19,182 nt of DNA from DATJQA01 sp038057515. GTDB lineage: Bacteria > Patescibacteriota > Minisyncoccia > UBA6257 > 2-01-FULL-56-20. This document shows, one piece after another, positions 7,660 to 14,254 of this stretch. The stretch spans positions 1-19,182 of the forward strand of contig JBBUDB010000028.1 in assembly GCA_038057515.1 (NCBI GenBank), read 5' to 3'. A model generated the notes under the pieces. It searched no databases. It was not told the origin of the DNA and saw only the letters and a list, made by a program, of their open reading frames with translations. The stretch's first letter is position 1, and the number at the start of each line of letters is the position of its first letter. Made by a program: the position numbers and the translations under genes.

Positions 7660-7720
7660 CGCTCGAACCCCAGGTTCGTTATTCCAATGTTCTCAAGAAC
7701 ACGAGAATAAGGCGGGTGAC

Positions 7721-7748
7721 TTGAAATTCCTTGCCAAAGGACTAGTAT
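7721..7748 (+). promoter_or_regulatory. Possible promoter of the aminopeptidase gene
   Basis: TTGAAA (7721-7726) and TAGTAT (7743-7748) are spaced by 16 bases. Only six bases separate the -10 from the ATG at 7755, so the transcript would be leaderless or nearly so. No Shine-Dalgarno sequence precedes the ATG. Confidence 0.35.
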
Positions 7749-7754
7749 GGCGGT

Positions 7755-9239
7755 ATGAACATCGTCTTCAAAGCCCAGCGCGTTTTCGAGCCCAAAAGGG
7801 GCGCCGTACCCGTATTTATCGTCCGCGGCAAGGCGCCCGGCCCGCGCCAGGCGCTTTTTACGGCGCTCGCAAAAGATGACCAAAACCATATATCTCTCGT
7901 CGCCGGAGACCTCCTGCGCTCGAACGATGGGGACTCACGACTAGTAGTTCTGCCATCCGGCGGCCGAGCTATTCTCCTTGGCTTCTCGGCCGATAAGCCG
8001 TTCCGCGCTCGCGACGCCTTGCGCCTCGTGCGGCGCACCGTGAACATGGCCAAAGCGACGGATACTCCCAAGATAGCCGTCGCCCTCACGGACTTCGCCG
8101 CACCAAAATCAACTCCCGCCGTAGCGGCGGAATCTTTCGCGCTTCAGGCCGCGCTCGCGAATTTTGACTTCATTTCTTACAAGCAGCCGCCAAAGACCGG
8201 CTGGCACTGGGTAGAGGAAGTGACCATTATCGACCCGCGGGCAAAAATGCTCGAGCCGACAATCGGGCGCGGCCGGATTATCGGCGAAGAAACAAATAAC
8301 GCCCGCGCGCTCGCAAACACTCCCGGCGGCGACATGACCCCCGCGTTGCTTGCCGCCGCGGCGGAATCTGCCGGGGGGCGCACCGGTTTTGCCGTCACCA
8401 TCCTCGACGAGACGGAAATGAAAAAAATCGGCATGGGCGCCGTGCTTGGCGTCGGCCGTGGTTCCGATGAAAAGCCAAAGTTCATCGTTATGGAGTATCG
8501 TAAAGGTAAGAAAAATGAAGCGCCGGTCGTGCTTGTCGGCAAGGGCGTTACTTTCGACACCGGTGGACTGAACCTTAAACCCTCCGAGCACATTTACGAA
8601 ATGCACATGGATATGTCGGGCGGCGCGGCCGTTATTCACGCGCTGGCCGCCGCGGCTCGCCTCAAGCTCAAAAAGAACATTGTCGGCCTTGTGCCAGCCG
8701 TCGAGAATATGCCTTCGGGCTCGAGCTATCACCCCGGCGATCTTTTGAAAACCCTTTCGGGAAAAACCATCGAAGTATTGAATACCGATGCCGAAGGGAG
8801 GATAATCCTCGCCGATGCCTTGACGTATGCGGAGCGCTACAAGCCGCGACTCGTTATTGATGTTGCCACGTTAACCGGTGCGGCTACAGTGGCCCTCGGC
8901 CAGCGCGCCTCGGCAATATTCGCGACCGATAAACGCACTGAAACAGCTCTTATGGCTTCCGGCGAACGAACGGGGGATTATCTCTGGCCCCTGCCGCTCT
9001 GGGAAGAATACGAAGAAGACGTGAAGGGCACCTTCGGCGATTGGGCAAACTCCGGCAAAACACGCTACGGCGGCGCGATAAACGGAGCGGTCTTCCTTTG
9101 GCAATTCGCCAAAAGCTACCCCTGGGTTCATCTCGACATCGCGCCTCGGATGACTTCGATCGATGGTGATTTTCTTGCCAAAGGGGCAACCGGTGTCGGC
9201 GTGCCGCTCCTCGCCGACTTCCTCGCCCGAAGCCGGTAG
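7755..9239 (+). CDS. pepA: Leucyl aminopeptidase, M17 family
   Basis: A cytosolic two-metal exopeptidase that removes N-terminal residues from peptides; M17 enzymes are usually hexamers. The 494-aa length fits the family. The C-terminal catalytic domain is complete: VGKGVTFDTGG gives Lys263 and Asp268, HMDMSGG gives Asp286, and NTDAEGR gives Asp345, Glu347 and the conserved Arg349; Lys275 follows in GLNLKP. The sequence around DWANSGKTRYGGAINGAVFL and WVHLDIAP (457-464) also matches the family end. The N-terminal half (about 1-165) is weakly conserved, as usual. It stands alone between a spacer and the next unit. In a small-genome organism it probably recycles peptides. The start was chosen because it gives a full-length N-terminal domain and lies right after a promoter-like pair. 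Confidence 0.93.
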   Translation: MNIVFKAQRVFEPKRGAVPVFIVRGKAPGPRQALFTALAKDDQNHISLVAGDLLRSNDGDSRLVVLPSGGRAILLGFSADKPFRARDALRLVRRTVNMAKATDTPKIAVALTDFAAPKSTPAVAAESFALQAALANFDFISYKQPPKTGWHWVEEVTIIDPRAKMLEPTIGRGRIIGEETNNARALANTPGGDMTPALLAAAAESAGGRTGFAVTILDETEMKKIGMGAVLGVGRGSDEKPKFIVMEYRKGKKNEAPVVLVGKGVTFDTGGLNLKPSEHIYEMHMDMSGGAAVIHALAAAARLKLKKNIVGLVPAVENMPSGSSYHPGDLLKTLSGKTIEVLNTDAEGRIILADALTYAERYKPRLVIDVATLTGAATVALGQRASAIFATDKRTETALMASGERTGDYLWPLPLWEEYEEDVKGTFGDWANSGKTRYGGAINGAVFLWQFAKSYPWVHLDIAPRMTSIDGDFLAKGATGVGVPLLADFLARSR

Positions 9240-9243
9240 GTTG

Positions 9244-9252
9244 TGATAAAAT
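9244..9252 (+). promoter_or_regulatory. Extended -10 promoter of the ATPase-trmD-comEC unit
   Basis: TGATAAAAT is an extended -10 just after the pepA stop. Transcription would begin near 9259, leaving a leader of about 24 bases that includes a weak AGAGG (9267-9271) before the TTG start at 9283. Confidence 0.42.
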
Positions 9253-9282
9253 ACAGGAGCGCCTAAAGAGGGGTGCTCGATT

Positions 9283-11187
9283 TTGCAACCGCTCGGGTTG
9301 CGTTCGAGGAACCTTACCCTCGCAGGCAAAATCGGCATGGGTCTTCATCCGGAATCAGACGTTATCTACTTCGGTCGCACCAACTTCCGCGGCGCGAATC
9401 GTCTTTTTGGCATCAAGCGCAACGACCGGCGCCAACACTCCTACATCGTTGGAAAGACCGGCACGGGAAAAAGCGCCCTTATCTCGAATATGATCATCCA
9501 AGACATCGCGAACGGCGAGGGTGTTTGCGTTGTCGACCCGCACGGCGAACTCGTTGAAGGCATCCTGGAGAAGATTCCCGAGGAGCGCCGGAACGACGTT
9601 ATCTATTTCAATCCAGCTGACACCGAGTATCACATCGGCTTCAATGTTCTTGAGTTACCCGACCCGAAGTATAAACACCTCGTGGCCTCGGGCCTTATGG
9701 GTATCTTCACCAAGATCTGGGCGAACGTCTGGTCGGCCCGTATGGAATATATCTTAAATAATGCGGTTCTCGCGCTTCTCGACACGCCTGGCTCCACGCT
9801 TCTCGGCATTCCGCGCCTCTTGGTCGACAAAGAATTTCGCCAGCGGATTATTCAGAACATCGCCGATCCGGTAGTTAAGGCCTTTTGGGTCAATGAGTTC
9901 GAACAGTGGGAGCCGAAATTCAGGAACGAAGCCATCGCGCCGATTCAGAACAAGGTCGGCCAGTTCCTTTCGAGCGCCATCATCAGGAATGTCGTTGGCC
10001 AGTCGAAGAGCACCATCGATGTTTTCGAGGTGATGAACTCGGGGAAAATATTCCTGGTGAACGTCTCGAAGGGCCGCATCGGCGAAGACAACTCTTCGCT
10101 TCTTGGCGCCATGCTCATCACCAAGATCCAGCTCGCCGCCATGGAACGCGTTCGCGTCACCGAAGAGGAGCGTGTTGATTTTTATCTCTATGTCGACGAG
10201 TTCCAGAATTTCGCCACCGATTCTTTCGCCAGCATCTTGTCGGAAGCCAGAAAATACCGCCTTAATCTCATTGTTGCTCACCAATACATCGGTCAGCTGG
10301 TTATCGAGACATCCACAAAAGTTCGCGATGCTATTTTCGGTAACGTCGGCACGATGATAGTTTTTCGTGTCGGTGCCGCCGATGCCGAGTTTCTCGAGCC
10401 GGAGTTCGAGCCGGAATTCATGATCCAGGATATCGTGAATTTACCGAACTACCATACCTACCTCAAACTCATGGTGGACGGCGTCACTTGCCGCCCGTTT
10501 TCGGCCCTCACTTTGCCGCCCTTCCGCGTGGCGACATCCGAAAATATCGCTAACGAAATAATCGAGCTTTCCCGCCGGCGTTACGCCCGGCCGCGGGCGC
10601 TCATCGAAGAAGAGATCAACGCCTGGAGCGGTATCATGAACGAAACGCCGACCATTAGCGACTTCATGGCCGAGACCAAAAGCGGTCCGGGCAAGTTCCG
10701 GGCGGTCTGCTCGAATTGCAGTCGGGACATTTACGTTCCCTTCGAACCCCTGCCCGGTAAGGCCGTCTACTGCCAAAGCTGTCTTTTAAAGGTGAAGTCC
10801 GGCGAGATCGGCCCGGCCCGGAGCGCCTCGTCTCGCCAGCAAGAAAAATATTCACCCGACCTCGCCCAACTCGGCATCGAATTTGAGCCTCGCAAGAGCG
10901 AACCGGAGTTTTCCCGGCCGCGGGCAACATCGACTCTTTCGCCTGCCTCCTTCGGTAAAAAACAGGATCTTCGAGAAGTGCCGCCGGAAACAACAAAAAC
11001 AAAGCCTATCTCGCTCTCCGAGCTCGACAAAACTGGACCCAAATCTGCCAAACAGCCGAAAGTTTCGCCCAAGGAGCTCGACATCAGAGAGCTTCGCCAG
11101 GAAATCGCCGCCTCTCTCGCTCACGATCTGATCGCCAAAGAGAAAGAGCTTGAAGCAGAATTAGCCGCCTCCGAACCCGTCGAATGA
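9283..11187 (+). CDS. TraD/VirD4-like DNA-translocating ATPase with C-terminal zinc ribbon
   Basis: A 634-aa P-loop ATPase of the FtsK/HerA group resembling type IV secretion coupling proteins, which pump DNA or protein through a membrane channel. Walker A is GKTGTGKS (57-64), Walker B is YLYVDEF (301-307, Asp305/Glu306), and a DPHGEL motif (85-90) and AHQYIGQL sensor region (332-339) follow the family. There is no clear N-terminal membrane anchor, unlike VirD4. After the ATPase comes a zinc ribbon with C476/C479 and C497/C500, exactly CxxC-x17-CxxC, a motif I associate with Patescibacteria proteins, then a long charged, Pro/Ser-rich tail (about 510-634), probably disordered and partly helical. 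The start is a TTG; an ATG at codon 19 is the alternative. Its end overlaps trmD by ATGA, and comEC genes follow, so a part in DNA handling is plausible but unproven. Confidence 0.85.
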   Translation: MQPLGLRSRNLTLAGKIGMGLHPESDVIYFGRTNFRGANRLFGIKRNDRRQHSYIVGKTGTGKSALISNMIIQDIANGEGVCVVDPHGELVEGILEKIPEERRNDVIYFNPADTEYHIGFNVLELPDPKYKHLVASGLMGIFTKIWANVWSARMEYILNNAVLALLDTPGSTLLGIPRLLVDKEFRQRIIQNIADPVVKAFWVNEFEQWEPKFRNEAIAPIQNKVGQFLSSAIIRNVVGQSKSTIDVFEVMNSGKIFLVNVSKGRIGEDNSSLLGAMLITKIQLAAMERVRVTEEERVDFYLYVDEFQNFATDSFASILSEARKYRLNLIVAHQYIGQLVIETSTKVRDAIFGNVGTMIVFRVGAADAEFLEPEFEPEFMIQDIVNLPNYHTYLKLMVDGVTCRPFSALTLPPFRVATSENIANEIIELSRRRYARPRALIEEEINAWSGIMNETPTISDFMAETKSGPGKFRAVCSNCSRDIYVPFEPLPGKAVYCQSCLLKVKSGEIGPARSASSRQQEKYSPDLAQLGIEFEPRKSEPEFSRPRATSTLSPASFGKKQDLREVPPETTKTKPISLSELDKTGPKSAKQPKVSPKELDIRELRQEIAASLAHDLIAKEKELEAELAASEPVE

Positions 11188-11843
11188 TGCGCTTCGACAT
11201 CATCACTATCTTCCCGGAAATTTTAGATTCGTACCTCAACGAATCACTCATGAAACGCGCTCGAAGCGAAAAGATAATCGACGTGCGCGTTCATAACCTG
11301 CGAAAGTGGAGCAATAATCGCCACGGCAAAGTGGACGACCGCCCTTTTGGCGGGGGACCGGGGATGGTGCTCCAAGTCGGGCCGATCTACCGAGCAGTTC
11401 GTTCGATTATAAAATCAAAAAGCAAAAAGCAAAGATCAAAAACTTCTAAAACGAGAGTAATTCTTTTTTCCACCCGCGGCAAAGCGTTTAACGCTGCCGC
11501 CGCCAAACGTTTGGCTCGCTATGATCAATTAATATTTATCTGCGGCCGCTACGAAGGCGTGGATGAGCGCGTAGCGAAGCATGTCGCCGACGAAGAGATT
11601 TCTCTCGGGCCATATGTGCTCTCGGGCGGGGAACTGCCGGCGCTTATCGTCGCGGAGGCCGTGGCGCGTTTTAGACCCGGGTTTCTCGGGAAGACCGAAT
11701 CGCTCGAAGAAAAAAGCGGGTCGCATCCCGCCTACACGCGGCCACCTATCTTTGAGCCAAAACGGGGCGCGAAGTGGCCAGCGCCGGAAGTGCTCCGTTC
11801 CGGCGATCACAAGAAGATCGCAGCATGGCGCCGGCGGACATAG
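11184..11843 (+). CDS. trmD: tRNA (guanine-N1)-methyltransferase TrmD, short form
   Basis: Methylates N1 of G37 in tRNAs using S-adenosylmethionine, which prevents +1 frameshifting. The SPOUT trefoil-knot core is clear: DDRPFGGGPGM (51-61), CGRYEGVDERV (120-130), LGPYVLSGGELPA (141-153) and YTRP (184-187). At 219 aa it is about 35 shorter than the E. coli enzyme (about 255 aa), because it stops just after the HKKIAAWR segment and lacks most of the C-terminal tRNA-binding helices. In a by-eye alignment the catalytic Asp169 of E. coli falls on Lys177, with Glu175/Glu176 next to it. Residues 75-90 form a Lys/Ser-rich insert encoded by an A-rich tract. The gene starts inside the stop of the ATPase gene (ATGA) and overlaps comEC by 19 bp, so translational coupling is likely. 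Confidence 0.93.
   Translation: MMRFDIITIFPEILDSYLNESLMKRARSEKIIDVRVHNLRKWSNNRHGKVDDRPFGGGPGMVLQVGPIYRAVRSIIKSKSKKQRSKTSKTRVILFSTRGKAFNAAAAKRLARYDQLIFICGRYEGVDERVAKHVADEEISLGPYVLSGGELPALIVAEAVARFRPGFLGKTESLEEKSGSHPAYTRPPIFEPKRGAKWPAPEVLRSGDHKKIAAWRRRT
11411..11452 (+). repeat. A-rich low-complexity tract inside trmD
   Basis: A run of AAAATC, AAAAAGC and AAAGATC-like units encodes the Lys/Ser-rich loop of TrmD. It is very AT-rich against GC-rich flanks and looks like an inserted simple repeat. It stays in frame and lies where TrmD proteins vary in length. Confidence 0.6.
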
Positions 11844-13294
11844 CATTCGGACTGAATACGGCGTTTATCGTCGGTATTTTTATTTCGAGTCTCACTCCCC
11901 GACCTCTTCTCGCAACCGTCTTTCTTTTTCTCGCCATATTGGCGCTCCGTAAGTTTTCCGCGGCCCGTCCGAACAGTTCATCCGGGCGGGCAACTATTGC
12001 TCATCGAGTTACCCTTCTCAATTTATGCCTTTTTGCCCTCGCGATGTTTTTTGGCATATTTCTGTATCGCTTTAACGCAAATCACGAAATAGCTCTCCGC
12101 ATCTTACCGGAAGAGCGATCCAAAGCGCCCTTTGTGGCGCTCGTTCTCGGCGAGCCGCGCCCTCGCGGCGAGCGCGCCGAAAGCGTTTCGCTCAAGCTCC
12201 TGCCGCCCAATCGGGGCGTCGTGGAGGCAATTCTTGTTGATCGTCCCGATGTGCGATATGGCGACAGGATCGCCTTGACCGGCGGTCGCTGGGAAGTTGA
12301 AGATAACGGTCCGCCAACGCTTCTTTTTCCGAAACACATTCGTATCGGGCGCGGCGAGGGCCGGCCAATATTTCAGGCGCTCGCCGATATTCGGCGCCTG
12401 TTTCTCGGCGCGCTTCGCCGTTTTGTGCCTGGAGAACCATCAGCGCTTCTTGCCGGACTCACCATCGGCGCCACGGAAGACTTCACGGGCTCTTTTCGCG
12501 ATGCCCTGCGGCGTTCCGGCACGACGCACCTCGTGGCGGTTTCCGGCTACAACATCGGCGTCATTGCGATCGGCGCCGCGGCTATTTTCAGTTTGTGGCT
12601 CTCCCGAAAGCTAGCCTTCGCGGCCACGACCGCTGTTATTATTGCGTTCGTTATTATCACTGGCGCGGAAAGCTCGGTCGTCCGCGCCGGAGTGATGGGA
12701 CTTCTCATGCTCACGGCTAAGCATTTCGGACGTCCATACGGCATCCGCTACGCCATTGCCTTTGCCGCCACGACGATGCTTTTCCTTAATCCGACGCTTC
12801 TCGTTGAAAATATCGGTTTTCAACTTTCCTTCTTGAGCTTGCTGGGCATCACTTATCTTGCGCCGGTATTCCAAAATCTATGGTTTGGCGCCGAAGCGCC
12901 GCCGGGTATTTTTGCCTGGCGGGAAAATCTGGCCACGACCGCCGCGGCCCAACTCGCCGTCCTACCAATCGTCGTTAGCCACTTTGAAGCGGTCTCGCCG
13001 GCGGCGATCGGCGCGAACATCCTCATCCTGCCAGTCGTACCGATAACGATGGCTCTGGGCGGCCTTGTCGCGCTCGGAAGCATCCTGGCGCCGCTCGCGG
13101 AGATCATCGGCCGAATCGTCACCATCTTTCTTGTTTATCAAATTACCATCATCAATATCTTCGCGGCTCTGCCAAGCGTCACTATTCCGGTACTCGCGTC
13201 GGCAGGCGGCGTGATAATCTATTACGGCGGCCTCATTGCCATCATAACGAAATACCGACCAAGGCCGGAGAACAACGCCGCCAAGCGCCCATGA
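11825..13294 (+). CDS. comEC: ComEC/Rec2 competence protein, membrane channel part
   Basis: Inner-membrane channel thought to pass single-stranded DNA into the cytoplasm during natural transformation. The 489-aa product has N-terminal hydrophobic segments (about 8-40 and 62-82), a soluble OB-like domain (about 100-175, VALVLGEPRPRGE to RIALTGGRW), the signature LAGLTIGATEDF then HLVAVSGYNI (235-244), and a polytopic competence domain to the end. The usual C-terminal metallo-beta-lactamase domain is missing here and is encoded by the next gene, which starts inside this gene's stop (ATGA, 13291-13294). I chose the ATG at 11825, which overlaps trmD by 19 bp, rather than the one at 11774, which would overlap by 70 bp and add 17 residues of hydrophilic sequence before the first membrane segment. 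Confidence 0.88.
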   Translation: MAPADIAFGLNTAFIVGIFISSLTPRPLLATVFLFLAILALRKFSAARPNSSSGRATIAHRVTLLNLCLFALAMFFGIFLYRFNANHEIALRILPEERSKAPFVALVLGEPRPRGERAESVSLKLLPPNRGVVEAILVDRPDVRYGDRIALTGGRWEVEDNGPPTLLFPKHIRIGRGEGRPIFQALADIRRLFLGALRRFVPGEPSALLAGLTIGATEDFTGSFRDALRRSGTTHLVAVSGYNIGVIAIGAAAIFSLWLSRKLAFAATTAVIIAFVIITGAESSVVRAGVMGLLMLTAKHFGRPYGIRYAIAFAATTMLFLNPTLLVENIGFQLSFLSLLGITYLAPVFQNLWFGAEAPPGIFAWRENLATTAAAQLAVLPIVVSHFEAVSPAAIGANILILPVVPITMALGGLVALGSILAPLAEIIGRIVTIFLVYQITIINIFAALPSVTIPVLASAGGVIIYYGGLIAIITKYRPRPENNAAKRP

Positions 13295-14157
13295 ATCGCC
13301 CCCACGTTATTCTCGTCACGATTATTTTTCTTATCCTCCTCGATGTCTGGCTTTGGCAAGACGTTTTCGCCACCCCTGCCGCTTCCGGCATCACCGCTCT
13401 CGATGTCGGCCAAGGCGATGCCACGCTCGCCTCATTTAGAAGCGGCGCGACCATTCTTACCGATACCGGTCCGGATACGGCTATTCTTCGGGCGCTCGGG
13501 TCGTTCCTTCCGAACCGCAATCTCGACCTTGTCGTTCTTACTCACCCGCAACTCGATCACTACGGCGGACTTCGCCATCTCCTCGGTCGCTACCGGATCG
13601 GCGCCGTCCTGGTGAATGGCCGCGACGCCGAGATTGCCGCCCCTGGTTCGTCGTGGCACGAACTAATGGCTGAACTCAAAAAGCGCGAAATCCCCGTTAT
13701 AATCCTTCGAGGCGGGGATCGCATTCGAATCGGAAGCGAAACGATGACTTTTCTCGGCCCCGACCGGAATCTCATCCAAAGCGCCGAGTTGAACGACACT
13801 GGCTTTGTGGCGCGTCTCGAACTCGGCGGCTTCCGAACGCTTCTTGCGGCCGATATCGATGAAGCGGGGGAGACCTACCTCGAAAAAAATCTGCCGCCCG
13901 AACTTCTGCGGGCCGAACTCTTGAAGGTCGCCCATCACGGTTCGAAATTTTCGTCGAGCGAGGCGTTTCTTCGCGCCGTCGCGCCTAAGGCCGCGCTCAT
14001 CGAGGTCGGCAAAGGCAACCGCTTCGGCCATCCCACCCCCGAAGCGCTCCGCCGCCTCGAAGCCGTCGGCGCCGCCGTGTTTCGCACCGACCGGCACGGT
14101 ACGGTGAACGTAACCCGAACGAAAAACGAAACCCTTTCCATCCGGCTTGCCCGGTAG
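13291..14157 (+). CDS. ComEC metallo-beta-lactamase domain as a separate protein
   Basis: A 288-aa protein equivalent to the C-terminal part of full-length ComEC. It has its own N-terminal membrane anchor (about 5-27), then a metallo-beta-lactamase fold: LDVGQGDA (37-44), TDTGP, THPQLDHYGG (84-93), LAADIDEAGE (185-194), VAHHGSKFS (213-221) and NRFGHPTPE (243-251). The metal motif reads His85-x-Gln87-x-Asp89-His90, where ComEC usually has HxDxDH, so the second position is changed. The domain is proposed to degrade the non-transported DNA strand at the outer face. The 4-bp overlap with comEC suggests the two are made together and may act as one complex. The fully open frame and clean coupling argue for a real split gene, not a frameshift. 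Confidence 0.88.
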   Translation: MNRPHVILVTIIFLILLDVWLWQDVFATPAASGITALDVGQGDATLASFRSGATILTDTGPDTAILRALGSFLPNRNLDLVVLTHPQLDHYGGLRHLLGRYRIGAVLVNGRDAEIAAPGSSWHELMAELKKREIPVIILRGGDRIRIGSETMTFLGPDRNLIQSAELNDTGFVARLELGGFRTLLAADIDEAGETYLEKNLPPELLRAELLKVAHHGSKFSSSEAFLRAVAPKAALIEVGKGNRFGHPTPEALRRLEAVGAAVFRTDRHGTVNVTRTKNETLSIRLAR

Positions 14158-14163
14158 GACAAC

Positions 14164-14189
14164 CCGTGGTGAGCCGAGTCGAACCACGG
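14164..14189. repeat. Hairpin repeat between comEC and amidohydrolase genes
   Basis: CCGTGGT and ACCACGG form a perfect 7-bp stem around a 12-base loop (GAGCCGAGTCGA). It resembles a short dispersed hairpin repeat of the GGTGAGCC...TCGAACC type that I have seen in many bacterial intergenic regions. There is no T-run, so it is not a standard terminator. Confidence 0.6.
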
Positions 14190-14218
14190 CGACTCTTCAC
14201 GCGACGCACGGCAAGGAG

Positions 14219-14227
14219 TGATATACT
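14219..14227 (+). promoter_or_regulatory. Extended -10 promoter of the amidohydrolase-ftsW unit
   Basis: TGATATACT is a near-consensus extended -10. Transcription would begin near 14234, with AAAGGGG (14237-14243) as a possible Shine-Dalgarno sequence 11 bases before the ATG at 14255. Confidence 0.48.
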
Positions 14228-14254
14228 AATAAGACGAAAGGGGCAGAAAAAAGA

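Noticed and set aside
7634..7754. Small gene or RNA in the spacer between the cutA-like gene and pepA
   Set aside because: Only short hairpins and a promoter-like pair are visible; no frame with a start, ribosome site and plausible protein, and no tRNA-like fold.
8109..8732. 207-codon minus-strand frame inside pepA
   Set aside because: A shadow of pepA, whose metal-binding motifs lie in the same stretch.
11774..11824. Longer comEC start at 11774
   Set aside because: It would overlap trmD by 70 bp and add 17 hydrophilic residues; the ATG at 11825 starts just before the first hydrophobic segment.
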